Counted from the stretch's first letter, positions 40,760 through 50,160 are shown. The stretch is 64,000 bases of DNA from JAICJR01 sp963848495 (GCA_963848495.1 CAWKDV010000002.1:1054001-1118000), one strand, 5' to 3'. The notes: generated by a model not told the origin, from the sequence alone. A program made the numbers and translations.

Positions 40760-40871
40760 CGAGCCTCCTTCGTGGACGGTCGCCCGGATAAACCGCGCCA
40801 AGGCACGCAGTTGCGCTCCCTGCCGGGGTGCGACATACGCTCTTCGCCGCTACGGGCGAAAGTCCTCGCGC

Positions 40872-41261
40872 TCAGGCGGGCCAGGAGGCGTCGCCGGTGG
40901 TGGCTCCGCGCAGCACCTTCAGGTTGAGCAGCGCGCACTTGCGGCGCGTGGGGGAGATGTCGATCCCGAGCTGCTCGATCACCCAGTCGGCCGTGAGCTT
41001 CGACACGTCGTCGACCGGCATTCCGATCAGCTCCTCGGAGGCGATCGACGCCGCCGCCTGCGAGATCGCGCAGCCCTGGCCGTGGAAGCGCAGCTCGGCG
41101 ATCTTGCCGTCCTCGACCTTGATGTGCACGCCCAGCTCGTCGCCGCAGAGCGGGTTGTGGTCGTGGAACTCGAGGTCGTGCGCGTCGAGCTCGCCGAAGT
41201 TCCTCGGGTTCTTGTAGTGATCGAGGATGTAGTCGCGGTAGAGCTCTTCCATGGCGCTCAT
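40872..41261 (-). CDS. sufU: SufU zinc-dependent sulfur-transfer protein
   Basis: 129 residues of the IscU/SufU fold. Cys39 with Asp41 (NPLCGDEL), Cys64 (GQGCAISQAA) and Cys109 (RRKCALL) are the zinc ligands and the sulfur-accepting cysteines. The SufU-type insertion of about 20 residues between the second and third cysteines is present (ELIGMPVDDVSKLTADWVI). SufU receives persulfide sulfur from SufS and passes it to SufBCD. It follows sufS by 20 bp and is last in the suf operon. Confidence 0.96.
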   Translation of the reverse strand: MSAMEELYRDYILDHYKNPRNFGELDAHDLEFHDHNPLCGDELGVHIKVEDGKIAELRFHGQGCAISQAAASIASEELIGMPVDDVSKLTADWVIEQLGIDISPTRRKCALLNLKVLRGATTGDASWPA

Positions 41262-41281
41262 CAGTCGAGGGTAGCCACCGG

Positions 41282-42514
41282 CTACAGCTCGAATACCCGG
41301 CGCGCGTCGTGGAGAGCCTCCACCAGGCGATCGACGTCATCGCGCGAGTTGTAGACGTGGAAGGAGGCGCGGCCGGTGGCGCCGACGCCGAGGCGCCGCA
41401 TCAGCGGCTGCGCGCAGTGGTGGCCGGCCCGGATGCAGACGGCATGGCGGTCGCACACCTCGGCGATGTCGTGCGGGTGGATGCCCTCGATCGAGAACGA
41501 CACGACGCCGCCGCGGCGGTCGAGGTCGGTGGGCCCGTAGAGCGTGATGCCCGGCACCTCCGGCAGGCGCTCGAGCGCGTAGGCCGTGAGCTCGCGCTCG
41601 TGGGCGCGCACATGCTCCATGCCGAGGCCGCTCAGGTAGTCCACGGCGGCGCCCAGGCCGATCACCTCGACGATCGCCGAGGTGCCCGCCTCGAACTTGT
41701 GGGGCAGCTCGGCCCAGGTGGACATGTCGTCGTCCACGCGGGAGATCATGTGGCCGCCGGCGATGAAGGGCCGCATCGAGAGCAGCAGCTCGCGGTTGCC
41801 GTGCAGCACTCCCACGCCGGTCGGGCCGAGCGCCTTGTGCCCGGTCCAGGCGTAGAAGTCGGCGCCGACCTCGCCCACGTCCACGGGCAGCTGCGGCACC
41901 GCCTGGGTGCCGTCGACGACGCTGATCGCACCCGCGGCGCGCGCCCGCGCGGCGATCTCCGCCACCGGGTTGATCGTGCCGAGCACGTTCGAGACGTGCA
42001 CGACGCCCACGAGCCGCACACGCCCGGAGCCGAGCGCGGAGTCGAGCTCGTCGAGCGACAGGAGGCCGTCGTCGCCCACCTCGAGGTAGCGCAGCTTCGC
42101 GCCGGTGTCGGCGCAGGCGAGCTGCCAGGGCACCACGTTCGAGTGGTGCTCCATGCGCGTGATCAGCACCTCGTCGCCCGGGCGCAGGTTGTCGCGCGCC
42201 CAGGCGTAGGCCACCAGGTTGATCGCCTCGGTGGCGTTGCGCGTGAACACCGTGGTCTCGGCGTCGCCGCCGGCGAAGCGGGCGATGCGCTCGCGCGCCC
42301 CCTCGAACAGCTCGGTGGACTCGCGGCCGAGCTCGTAGACGCCGCGGTGCACGCTGGCGTTGGACTCGCGCAGGAAGCGGTCCATCGTGTCGAGCACGAC
42401 TGCGGGCTTCTGCGACGTGGCCGCCGAGTCGACGTACGCCACCCGGTGGCCGTTCCACTCGCGGCCGAGCACCGGGAAGTCGGCGCGGACGTCGGGTGTG
42501 GCGACGGTGGCCAT
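41282..42514 (-). CDS. sufS: Cysteine desulfurase SufS
   Basis: 410 residues. The PLP lysine is Lys227 in AWTGHKALGPTG, and the persulfide cysteine is Cys367 in RAGHHCAQPLMRR, a group II desulfurase. EHHSNVVPW and VVHVSNVLGT are further family motifs. The enzyme takes sulfur from L-cysteine and gives it to SufU. It starts one base inside the sufD stop (TGATG) and is followed by sufU. Cysteine made by the MoeZ/CysO/CysM genes in this window would supply it. Confidence 0.97.
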   Translation of the reverse strand: MATVATPDVRADFPVLGREWNGHRVAYVDSAATSQKPAVVLDTMDRFLRESNASVHRGVYELGRESTELFEGARERIARFAGGDAETTVFTRNATEAINLVAYAWARDNLRPGDEVLITRMEHHSNVVPWQLACADTGAKLRYLEVGDDGLLSLDELDSALGSGRVRLVGVVHVSNVLGTINPVAEIAARARAAGAISVVDGTQAVPQLPVDVGEVGADFYAWTGHKALGPTGVGVLHGNRELLLSMRPFIAGGHMISRVDDDMSTWAELPHKFEAGTSAIVEVIGLGAAVDYLSGLGMEHVRAHERELTAYALERLPEVPGITLYGPTDLDRRGGVVSFSIEGIHPHDIAEVCDRHAVCIRAGHHCAQPLMRRLGVGATGRASFHVYNSRDDVDRLVEALHDARRVFEL

Positions 42515-43795
42515 CAGCGCTGGCTCACGTACTCCTCGACGTGCTCCTCGGCCGCCGCGATCTTGCCGGCGATCAGCTCGCGGACCAGCGCCTCGAGCGG
42601 CGGATCGCCGAGCTTCTGGATCACCGGCTCGAAGTAGCCCTCGACGAGGATCCGCACCGCCTCGCGGCGCGGAATGCCCCGGGTCATCATGTAGAAGACC
42701 TGGTCCTCGTCCACCTCGCCCACGGTGCCGCCGTGCGAGGCCGACACGTTGTCGGTCTTCACGATCAGCGAGGGGATCGAGTCCGCCTTCGCCTTCGGCG
42801 AGAGCAGCATCGAGTGCGTCTGCAGGTAGGTGTTCGTGTTCTGCGCGCCTTCGACGATGTGGATCAGGCCCTCGTAGGACGCGCGCGACTCGCCGGTGAG
42901 GGCGCCCTTCCAGACCGTGTCGCCCGTGGTGTTGCCCTGCTCGTGCAGGTCGGTGGTGAACAGGTCGAGGTGCTCCTCGCCCTCGGTGAAGTAGAGCCCG
43001 TTGTGGCGCATGTCCGAGCCCTGCTCGGCGGTGACGATGTCGAGCGTCTGCTTGGTGAGCCGGCCGCCGAGGTGGATCGGCACCCAGCCGCAGTGGGCGT
43101 CGCGCTGGATCTCCACGCGCTTGGTGGAGATGTCGTAGACCTCGCCCGAGCCCCAGTCCTGCAGGTGCGCGAGCTTGACCTGAGAGCCGGGCAGGCAGTA
43201 GAGCTCGAAGCCGCCCGCGTGCAGCGCCTGGCCGTCGAAGTCGGGCGCCAGGCAGTACTCGCGCAGGTAGCACTCGGCGAACTCGCCGACGACGCCGAGC
43301 GTGTGCGCGTACTGCGCCGTGCCCGGCTCGTCGATCACGTAGACCACCTGGATCGGGTTCTCGATCTTTAGGCCCTTCGGCACGTGCAGGAAGGCGCCGC
43401 CGGTCCAGAACGCCGCGCTGGCCGCCGGGAACTTGCCCTCGTCGGGCGACAGGCGCTTCATGTACCAGCGCTGCACGAGCTCCGGGTGCTGCTCCATGGC
43501 GTGCTCGAGCGAGGTGAGGATCACGCCGTCGGCAGCGAGGGACTCGTCGAGCGCGGTGTAGATCGTGCTCGCGCCGCGCTGGACGATCAGGCCCGAGAGC
43601 TCTTCGCCATTGAGCGCGTCGACCACCACGCCGGGAAGCTCGTCGAACGAGTCGACCGGGTCGTGGTGGCGCGGCTCGAGCTCGTCGAGGCGCAGGTGGC
43701 GCAGCGTGGTGGTCCAGAAGCCGGAGCGCCGCCAGGTGGGAACCGGCTCGCGCTCGTAGACCTCGAGCGCGGCTGCGCGCTTCTCTTCGAGGAAG

Positions 43796-43806
<11 letters not shown>
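42514..43806 (-). CDS. sufD: Fe-S cluster assembly protein SufD
   Basis: 430 residues from a GTG. The right-handed beta-helix core shows FLHVPKGLKIENPIQVVYVI, then LPGSQVKLAHLQDWGSGEVY and THSMLLSPKAKADSIPSLIV. The C-terminal part, MMTRGIPRREAVRILVEGYF, is the family signature. SufD pairs with SufB in the SufBC2D complex and is needed for iron entry. Its 5' end overlaps sufC by 11 bp, indicating tight coupling. Confidence 0.95.
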
Positions 43807-44544
<738 letters not shown>

Positions 44545-44548
<4 letters not shown>

Positions 44549-44988
44549 ACGGTTGCTTTCTTCCTCGGTTCGACTAGTTCGTTCAAGCTGATCTCCTGCA
44601 GGGTGCGCACGATCGAGCCCTGCACTCGCGTCCACAGCACCTTCGTCGGGCAGACCCGGTCGAGGCTGACCTCGCGGCTGCAGACGAGCTGCCCGTCGGC
44701 GTCGGCGCTGATGCACTCGATCGGCGCGATCTCGCCCTCCAGGGCCTCCACCACCTCGGCCATCGTGATCTCGGATGCCGCGCGCGCGAGCGTGTAGCCA
44801 CCGTGGGCGCCGCGCCGGCTCTCCACCAGCTCGGCGCGCCTCAGGCGCTGGACCAGGTGCTCGAGGTAGGCGAGCGGCAGCCCCTCTGCGTCGGCGATCG
44901 CCGACAGCGAGACCGGCCCGTCGCCGTCGTGTGCGGCGAGGTGGGCCATGATGCGGACGCCGTACTCGGCTTTGGTTGAGAACATCAT
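44545..44988 (-). CDS. sufR: Rrf2-family Fe-S regulator of the suf operon
   Basis: 147 residues. The N-terminal winged helix is typical of Rrf2/IscR (FSTKAEYGVRIMAHLAAHD, then LAYLEHLVQRLRRAELVESR and RGAHGGYTLARA). Cys92, Cys103 and Cys113 stand where IscR binds its [2Fe-2S] cluster. When the cluster is lost, repression of the suf genes should be relieved. The gene leads the operon, coupled to sufC, and an inverted repeat lies just upstream of its start. Most actinobacteria use an ArsR-like SufR instead, so an Rrf2 protein here is worth noting. The symbol is by role only. Confidence 0.88.
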
Positions 44989-44997
44989 AGGTGAATA

Positions 44998-45014
44998 CCT
45001 ACCCGGGAGGTAGG
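44998..45014 (-). promoter_or_regulatory. Inverted-repeat operator of the sufR-C-D-S-U operon
   Basis: CCTACC-CGGGA-GGTAGG is a perfect 6-bp inverted repeat 10 bp upstream of the regulator start. The position fits autoregulation by the Rrf2 protein. The same site was not found in front of sufB. Confidence 0.6.
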
Positions 45015-45025
45015 ATAACCACCCC

Positions 45026-45048
45026 GACTGCGGACTGCGGACTGCGGA
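45026..45048 (+). repeat. Heptanucleotide repeat GACTGCG x3
   Basis: Three tandem copies of GACTGCG plus GA lie between the Rrf2 operator and the stop codon of the SDR gene. The same heptamer, with inverted copies, occurs at 63319-63376. Confidence 0.9.
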
Positions 45049-45049
45049 A

Positions 45050-45724
45050 CTACCAGGCGACGCGCTCGCGGCGGTAGAAGAAGCCGTCCGTTGGGCCGTC
45101 GTCCGGGAGCGTTGCCAGCCAGACGGCTGTGTCAGCCCCCTCCTCGACGCTGGTCGGCGCTCCCGCTCCGCCCATGCGCGTGGCCACCCAGCCGGGCGAC
45201 ATCGAGTTGACCTTCACCCTCGGTCCCGCCTCGGAAGCCACCATCCGGGTCAGCATGTTCAGGCTCGCCTTGGCCAGGCCGTAGGCGCCGGCGCGCGGCG
45301 GCTCGGCCGCAGTCTGCCCGTAGCCGGTGGCCACGTTCACCACCCGCCCGTAGCCGCGCTCGCGCATCCCCGGGACGAAGGCGCGGCAGGTGCGCCAGGC
45401 GCCGATGAAGTTGACCTCGAGCGCCTCGATCAGGTCGTCCTCGCGGACGCTCAGGAGCGGGGTGGTGGTGTAGAGGCCGGCGTTGTTCACCAGCACGTCG
45501 ACCTCGACGCCGTCGTCCGCCAGTCGCCGGGCGCAGCCCGCCATGCTGCCCGGATCCGTCACGTCGAGCTGCTCCGCGCGTGCGCCCAGCGGCTCCGCCG
45601 CCGCGCGGCCGGCTTCTGCGTCGCGCGCGGTGAGCACCACGTCGAGCCCCAGCTCCCGCAGCTCGCGGCAGACCTCCTGACCTATGCCTCGGTTGCCTCC
45701 GGTGACGAGCGCCGTCCGGCTCAC
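45050..45724 (-). CDS. Short-chain dehydrogenase/reductase (carbonyl reductase-like)
   Basis: 224 residues. The nucleotide motif is TGGNRGIGQEV (about 8-18), LVNNAGLY the NNAG motif, and AYGLAKASL the YxxxK. The region that normally holds the catalytic serine reads VVNVATGYG, so threonine stands in the serine position. MSPGWVATRMGG matches the carbonyl reductase type. It should reduce a ketone or aldehyde with NADPH. The gene overlaps the SCO1 gene by 4 bp (GTGA). It ends directly at a heptanucleotide repeat. Confidence 0.88.
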   Translation of the reverse strand: MSRTALVTGGNRGIGQEVCRELRELGLDVVLTARDAEAGRAAAEPLGARAEQLDVTDPGSMAGCARRLADDGVEVDVLVNNAGLYTTTPLLSVREDDLIEALEVNFIGAWRTCRAFVPGMRERGYGRVVNVATGYGQTAAEPPRAGAYGLAKASLNMLTRMVASEAGPRVKVNSMSPGWVATRMGGAGAPTSVEEGADTAVWLATLPDDGPTDGFFYRRERVAW

Positions 45725-46314
45725 TGCTTCTGCAGCAGGCGCATGTCGTGCGCGATGCGGTCCGGCGTCGTCTGATCGAAGGAGTAGCCGATCTTCTGGT
45801 AGCCCTGCTTGTCGATCAGCACGATGCGGGCCATGTGCTCCTCGTCGGTGCGCTGCGGCGTGACCGCGTAGCCCTTCCAGATCGGCTGCAGCTCCTTGGG
45901 GGTGCCGAGCACCCAGCGGATCGGCGCGCTCACCTTCTGCTCGCGCATGAAGGCGTGCACGCTCGCGCCGGTGTCGTGCGCGGGATCGACCGAGAAGGCG
46001 ATCACCGCCGCCGGGTGCCCGAGCTGCTGCACGGCGCTCGAGATCAGCCGCGCCTCCACCGGGCAGGTGTCCTTGCAGTGCGAGTAGAGGAAGGTGGCGA
46101 TCACCGGCCGCCCGCGGTACTGCGCCATGTCGATCGGCCGCCCGTCCTGGTCGCGCAGGCGGAAGCCGGGCGCGCGCACGCCCGCCGGAAGGGTGGCCCC
46201 GTCGAAACTGTCCGGTTTCGCGCTGGCGTTCCGGAGCACGAGCGCGACGGCGAGGATGGCCGCGAGGGCGGCCACGGACAGGGTTATGAGGCCAAGCAGG
46301 TGGCGGGATGACAC
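45721..46314 (-). CDS. SCO1/SenC-family copper-binding thiol protein
   Basis: 197 residues from a GTG; one N-terminal membrane anchor (LLGLITLSVAALAAILAVAL). The thioredoxin-fold domain has the CxxxC motif SHCKDTCPVEA (Cys80, Cys84), and a histidine in DEEHMARIVLI at the place of the copper-binding histidine of SCO proteins. It likely delivers copper to the CuA site of cytochrome oxidase or acts in extracytoplasmic thiol redox. It precedes the SDR gene with a 4-bp overlap, an unusual partner. A heptanucleotide-repeat hairpin lies just upstream. Confidence 0.9.
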   Translation of the reverse strand: MSSRHLLGLITLSVAALAAILAVALVLRNASAKPDSFDGATLPAGVRAPGFRLRDQDGRPIDMAQYRGRPVIATFLYSHCKDTCPVEARLISSAVQQLGHPAAVIAFSVDPAHDTGASVHAFMREQKVSAPIRWVLGTPKELQPIWKGYAVTPQRTDEEHMARIVLIDKQGYQKIGYSFDQTTPDRIAHDMRLLQKQ

Positions 46315-46331
46315 GGCGGTCAGGGTACCCG

Positions 46332-46404
46332 GGTGACTGGTGACTTGTGACTGGTGACTTCGAGTCGCTACCAGCGAGTCACTAGTCACCAATCACCAGT
46401 CACC
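46332..46404. repeat. Heptanucleotide-period repeat folded as a long hairpin
   Basis: The left arm is built of GTGACTG and GTGACTT units in alternation (four units), and the right arm of ACTAGTC, ACCAATC and ACCAGTC units. The outer 28 bases pair at about 25 positions; an inner AGTCGCT/AGCGACT-like stem closes it. The permease stop codon (46400-46402) lies in the right arm, and the SCO1 start is 18 bp from the left arm. Confidence 0.85.
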
Positions 46405-47608
46405 CCGTTCTGAGCGCCGTCGTCGGTGAGACCCGCGCCCCGCGCACCGCCGGGTAGGCCCCCGCCAGCGCGCCGATCAGCAGCGCGCAGGCCAGCGCTC
46501 CGCCCACCGCGTAGGCCGGCATGCTCAGCGGCCAGCCGCGGTTGGCGTCGTAGCCCGCCGTGACGAGCACCCCGATCAGCGCGCCCGCCGCACCGCCCAT
46601 CGCCCCCAGCAGCACCGACTCGGTGAGGAACTGCACGGCGATGTGCCGGCGTGTGGCGCCGAGCGCCCGGCGCAGGCCGATCTCCGAGCGCCGCTCGAGC
46701 ACCGAGATGACCATCACGTTGGCGATCCCGACTCCGCCCACGAACAGGGCCACCGCGCCGAGGCCGAGGAACAGCGAGGTGAACGCTGTCTTCGCCCTCG
46801 CGCGTGCCTCGAGCGCGTCGGACGGGCGGCTGACGTCCACCTCGTTCGGGTGCTCGGGGTTGGCCATCGGCCCGAGCAGCGAGTCGACCCGCTTCACCGA
46901 GTCGGTCCGCGCGCGCACGTACACGAAGGAGGGCGAGTCGTCGGCGCCCAGCGCCTTCTCGGCGTACGGCAGCCCCACGAGCGCATAGCTGTCGAGCTCG
47001 GGGGCGAGCGTCACCGGGTTGAGGATCCCTACCACCGTGTACCAGCGGTTGTCGATCCACACCTGCACGCCGTTGCCCACGTGGTCGATGCCGAGCCGCT
47101 GCGCCGCGGTCGCCCCGAGTACGACGGTGGGGTAGCGGGCGGTCGCGCCGTTCAGGAAGGCGCCGTCCTTCAGCGTCGCGCCGAGGGTGTGCGCGAGCGA
47201 GGTGCGCGTGGCGCCGACGGTCAGCGCGTTGGTGATCTCCCTGTCGATGTGGTCGTTGCGCCGGACGGTGAGGCTGTCGAGGTCCTCGACAGTGGATGCG
47301 GCCGTGACGGCGGGGGTGTTGCCCACCATCGCCTCGGCGGTGTCCGGCAGCTTCGACTCGCCGCTGCCTATGAAGCTCTGGCCGGGCTTCACCACCAGCA
47401 GGTTGGTGCCGAGCTTGTCGAGCGCCGCCAGCAGGTCCGCGCGGCTCGAGGAGGAGATGCCCATCACGGCCACCATCGAGGCGATGCCGAGCGCCACGCC
47501 GAGCACGGACAGCACCGCCCGCAGCCGCCGGGTCCGGAGGCCTACGAGCCCGACGCGCAGGACGTCGCGCGGCTGAAGGACGCTGGAGCGGATCGTCTCC
47601 GCGCTCAT
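46400..47608 (-). CDS. MacB-type ABC permease (FtsX/MacB)
   Basis: 402 residues. Four membrane helices in the MacB pattern: one near the N-terminus (LRAVLSVLGVALGIASMVAV) and three at the end (FTSLFLGLGAVALFVGGVGI, VLLGAMGGAAGALIGVLVTA and ALACALLIGALAGAYPAVRG). A large extracytoplasmic MacB-PCD domain lies between. IGLRRALGATRRHIAVQFL is the coupling helix. It works with the ATPase, HlyD protein and lipoprotein of the same operon as an efflux or mechanotransmission system. Each gene overlaps the next by 4 bp. Confidence 0.93.
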   Translation of the reverse strand: MSAETIRSSVLQPRDVLRVGLVGLRTRRLRAVLSVLGVALGIASMVAVMGISSSSRADLLAALDKLGTNLLVVKPGQSFIGSGESKLPDTAEAMVGNTPAVTAASTVEDLDSLTVRRNDHIDREITNALTVGATRTSLAHTLGATLKDGAFLNGATARYPTVVLGATAAQRLGIDHVGNGVQVWIDNRWYTVVGILNPVTLAPELDSYALVGLPYAEKALGADDSPSFVYVRARTDSVKRVDSLLGPMANPEHPNEVDVSRPSDALEARARAKTAFTSLFLGLGAVALFVGGVGIANVMVISVLERRSEIGLRRALGATRRHIAVQFLTESVLLGAMGGAAGALIGVLVTAGYDANRGWPLSMPAYAVGGALACALLIGALAGAYPAVRGARVSPTTALRTG

Positions 47609-48372
47609 GCCGGGTCACCTCCGCGGGGCTTCCAGCCCCGCGTCCTGATGCCGTGGCTCGACATCCCGTCTCGCGTAAGCGGATGGGCTTCGCCCATCCT
47701 TCGTTCATCGCTCTCGATCAGGCCGTCCTTGATGGCGATCTGGCGGTCGAGCGTGTCCGCCACCCCGCGATCGTGGGTGATCACCAGCACGGTCGTGCCG
47801 GCCCGGTTCAGCTCGCGCAGCAGCGAGACGATCTCGCTGCCGGTGCGCGTGTCGAGGTTGCCGGTGGGCTCGTCGGCGAGCACGAGCGCGGGCCGTCCCA
47901 CGATCGCGCGCGCGATCGCTACCCGCTGGCTCTCGCCGCCCGAGAGCTGTGTGGGGCGGTGGCCGAGCCGGTGCTCGAGCCCCACCGCCTCGAGCGCCTC
48001 ACGGGCGCGCGCCCTGCGCTCGTCGTCGGGCGTGCCCGTGTAGAGCAGGCCGTTGGCCACGTTCTCGAGCGCGGTCGAGCCCGGCAGCAGGAAGAACTGC
48101 TGGAACACGAAGCCGATCGAGCGCGCCCGCAGTCCGGCGAGCTGGCCGTCGGGAAGGCGATCCGTCTCGTGGCCGGCGATCGCCACGCTGCCCTCGCTCG
48201 GCCGCTCGAGCGTGCCGACGATGTAGAGCAGCGTCGACTTGCCCGACCCGGACGGCCCCGCGATCGCGGCGAGCTCGCCCGCCGCGATCTTCAGGTCCAC
48301 GCCGCGCAGGGCCTCGACGCCGCCGGGGTAGGAGCGGCGCACGCCACGGAGCTCGACCACCGGGGCGCTCAT
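47605..48372 (-). CDS. MacB/LolD-type ABC ATPase
   Basis: 255 residues. Walker A GPSGSGKSTLL (about 38-48), Q-loop FVFQQFFLLPG, signature LSGGESQRVAIARAI and Walker B LVLADEPTGNLD. The domain normally ends near residue 225; here about 30 extra residues (EAHPLTRDGMSSHGIRTRG and KPRGGDPA) are encoded by two palindromic DNA segments. The tail is unlikely to be functional. It is coupled by ATGA overlaps to the HlyD gene and the permease. Confidence 0.93.
   Translation of the reverse strand: MSAPVVELRGVRRSYPGGVEALRGVDLKIAAGELAAIAGPSGSGKSTLLYIVGTLERPSEGSVAIAGHETDRLPDGQLAGLRARSIGFVFQQFFLLPGSTALENVANGLLYTGTPDDERRARAREALEAVGLEHRLGHRPTQLSGGESQRVAIARAIVGRPALVLADEPTGNLDTRTGSEIVSLLRELNRAGTTVLVITHDRGVADTLDRQIAIKDGLIESDERRMGEAHPLTRDGMSSHGIRTRGWKPRGGDPA
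47623..47699. repeat. Two small palindromes within the ATPase 3' end
   Basis: GCGGGGC-TTCCA-GCCCCGC (47623-47641) and GGATGGGC-TTC-GCCCATCC (47681-47699) are perfect stems of 7 and 8 bp. They lie in the coding part of the ATPase tail. They resemble REP-type palindromes, not terminators, because the permease gene follows directly. Confidence 0.7.
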
Positions 48373-49451
48373 TGCGGCACCACCACGCGCGTGCCGGGCA
48401 CGAGGCCGGGGCCGCTGACCTCGACGTAACCGGACGCGAACAGGCCGGTCTGCACGGGCACGAAGCGCTCGCGCCCGCCGCTCACGACCTCCACCGAGAA
48501 GCCCGCGCCGGGCTGGGCGACCAGCGCCGTGACCGGCACCGCCAGCGCGTCGCGCTTGGCCTCGCTGGCGATCTTCACCGTGACCGGCGCCTGGTCGAGC
48601 GGGGGCAGGTGGGTCCGCCTGCCGAACGAGACCTCGAACGAGATCGTCGCGCCGCTGTTGGCGGTGCGGCTCGACTCGGCCACCTTGCTCACGTTGGTCA
48701 TGCGGCCGGGCACCTCCTGGCCGGAGGGGAGCTCGACGAGCACCCGCTCGCCGTCGTGCAGCAGCGTCTGCTCGGCCGCGTCCACCTCGCCGCTGGCCAC
48801 GTGGCGGGTGGAGCTTGTGTCCATCAGCGGGCCGCTGGCCTGGCCGCCCACGTGAGCGCTCACCTGGCCGACGCGCTGGGCGCCGGGCTCGAACACCACC
48901 CGGCCGAGGTCCACGACGCCGGTCTTCGACAGCCGAAGGGCGCCCTGCCACTTCTCCACCGCGGCGGTGGTGGCTGAGCTGAAGTGGTCGTCGACGGTGC
49001 CGGTGTCGTAGCCGAGGCGCTCGAGGTTGCGCTCGAGCTGGCGCACGTCCGGCCCGTCCGACACGCCGGCCGACAGCGCTCGCCAGGCCGGCACCGAGCC
49101 GTACATCAGCACCACCGGCTCGTCGTCGACCCTGTAGAGCGTGCCACCGCGGTGCACCACCGCGCCGGCGGTGGGCAGCCAGGTGAGCGTGCCCTGCACC
49201 TGCCCGGCGAGGGTCGACTTGCCGGAATAGTCGAGCTGGCCGCTCACGTCCTCGCGGCTGACCAGGTCGCGGCGCTCGACGGCGGCCGTGGTCACCGACG
49301 CCGTGCCGCCCGGCCTGCTCGAGCCGCCGCGCGAGGCCACGATCGCCACCACCACGGCGGCGGCGACGCCCAGCGCGCCGAGCAGCAGCCAGCGGCGCCG
49401 CACGCGCAGGCCGGGGAGCCGGCGGGCGCTCTGCTCGCTGGAGGCGCTCAT
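48369..49451 (-). CDS. HlyD-type membrane fusion protein with peptidoglycan-binding domain
   Basis: 360 residues. One membrane helix near residues 20-43 (WLLLGALGVAAAVVVAIVAS). The barrel-sandwich part (SGQLDYSGKSTLAGQVQGTL, then VVHRGGTLYRVDDEPVVLMY) is followed by a PG_binding_1-like domain inserted at about 130-180 (PDVRQLERNLERLGYDTG, then SATTAAVEKWQGALRLSKTG). The beta-barrel domain ends at GTRVVVPQ. This adaptor probably links the MacB-type exporter to the cell wall. It is coupled to the lipoprotein and ATPase genes by 4-bp overlaps. Confidence 0.88.
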   Translation of the reverse strand: MSASSEQSARRLPGLRVRRRWLLLGALGVAAAVVVAIVASRGGSSRPGGTASVTTAAVERRDLVSREDVSGQLDYSGKSTLAGQVQGTLTWLPTAGAVVHRGGTLYRVDDEPVVLMYGSVPAWRALSAGVSDGPDVRQLERNLERLGYDTGTVDDHFSSATTAAVEKWQGALRLSKTGVVDLGRVVFEPGAQRVGQVSAHVGGQASGPLMDTSSTRHVASGEVDAAEQTLLHDGERVLVELPSGQEVPGRMTNVSKVAESSRTANSGATISFEVSFGRRTHLPPLDQAPVTVKIASEAKRDALAVPVTALVAQPGAGFSVEVVSGGRERFVPVQTGLFASGYVEVSGPGLVPGTRVVVPQ

Positions 49452-50026
49452 TGCCCGGCCCCCAGCGAGAGCATCCCGCCCTTGCCGGGGCCGCCGCCGG
49501 CGGGCCCCTGGGACGTGGACCCGCCCGGGCCGCCCTTCGGCACCGGCAGCAGCTTGCTGCAGGCCGATGCGGCCGCCTTGAAGTTCGGGTCGTTCGGGTT
49601 GAGCCCCGGACCGCCGAAGGTCATCTTCGCCCCGCCCTCCTCGAACTTGGGGTCCGGGAAGTTCACGCCGTGGGCTCGCATGCACTGCGCGTACTTGAGC
49701 GCGGCGGCCTGCATTTTCTGGGCGTTCGCGCGGTCGAAGTTGCCGGACGGCTTGGGCTGGTACCTCTGGCACGCCTTGGCCGCGGACTTGAACTGCGGGC
49801 TGTCCGGGTTGAGGTTGCTGCCCGGGCCCGCCTGGATCAGGATGCGGCCCTGCGAGTCGGGGTCGGGGAAGTCGATCCCGTGCTCTCGCATGCACTGCGA
49901 GAACTTCACCTGGGCGTCGCGCGCGGAGCCGGCCGAGCTGGTGGTGGACCCTCCACCGCCGCTCGAGCCGCACCCCGCAGCGGCCAGAGTCGCGGCCAGC
50001 GCGGCCGCCACGAACGCGAACTTCAT
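49448..50026 (-). CDS. Lipoprotein with a duplicated Cys-containing repeat
   Basis: 192 residues. GGGAG precedes the ATG. The lipobox is LAAAGC, with Cys19 as the lipid site. Two homologous units follow: FSQCMREHGIDFPDPDSQG to SAAKACQRY (about 42-88), and YAQCMRAHGVNFPDPKFEEG to AAASACSKL (about 111-160). Each has two cysteines that may form a disulfide. The Gly/Pro-rich tail is disordered. The first gene of the efflux operon, it is probably an extracytoplasmic partner of the HlyD protein. Similar single-unit proteins occur with such operons in actinobacteria; their role is unknown. Confidence 0.8.
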   Translation of the reverse strand: MKFAFVAAALAATLAAAGCGSSGGGGSTTSSAGSARDAQVKFSQCMREHGIDFPDPDSQGRILIQAGPGSNLNPDSPQFKSAAKACQRYQPKPSGNFDRANAQKMQAAALKYAQCMRAHGVNFPDPKFEEGGAKMTFGGPGLNPNDPNFKAAASACSKLLPVPKGGPGGSTSQGPAGGGPGKGGMLSLGAGQ

Positions 50027-50094
50027 CTGTGGCTCCCTTCCGGTCATTGGAGCCACCAGCGAACCGGCCGCGCTTAGCCTGACCGTGATCTCCG

Positions 50095-50138
50095 CCTAAG
50101 ACGGTCCTAAATCCGGCAGATTTCAAGCTCGTCTTAAG
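50095..50138. promoter_or_regulatory. Probable response-regulator binding boxes in the divergent promoter
   Basis: CCTAAGA (50095-50101) and TCCTAAAT (50105-50112) are direct repeats with an OmpR-like spacing of about 10 bp. GTCTTAAG (50131-50138) is an inverted related box. The gap serves the efflux operon (minus) and the two-component genes (plus). Binding by the adjacent regulator is inferred. Confidence 0.4.
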
Positions 50139-50160
50139 TTCGGGCCCGACGATTGAGCTC

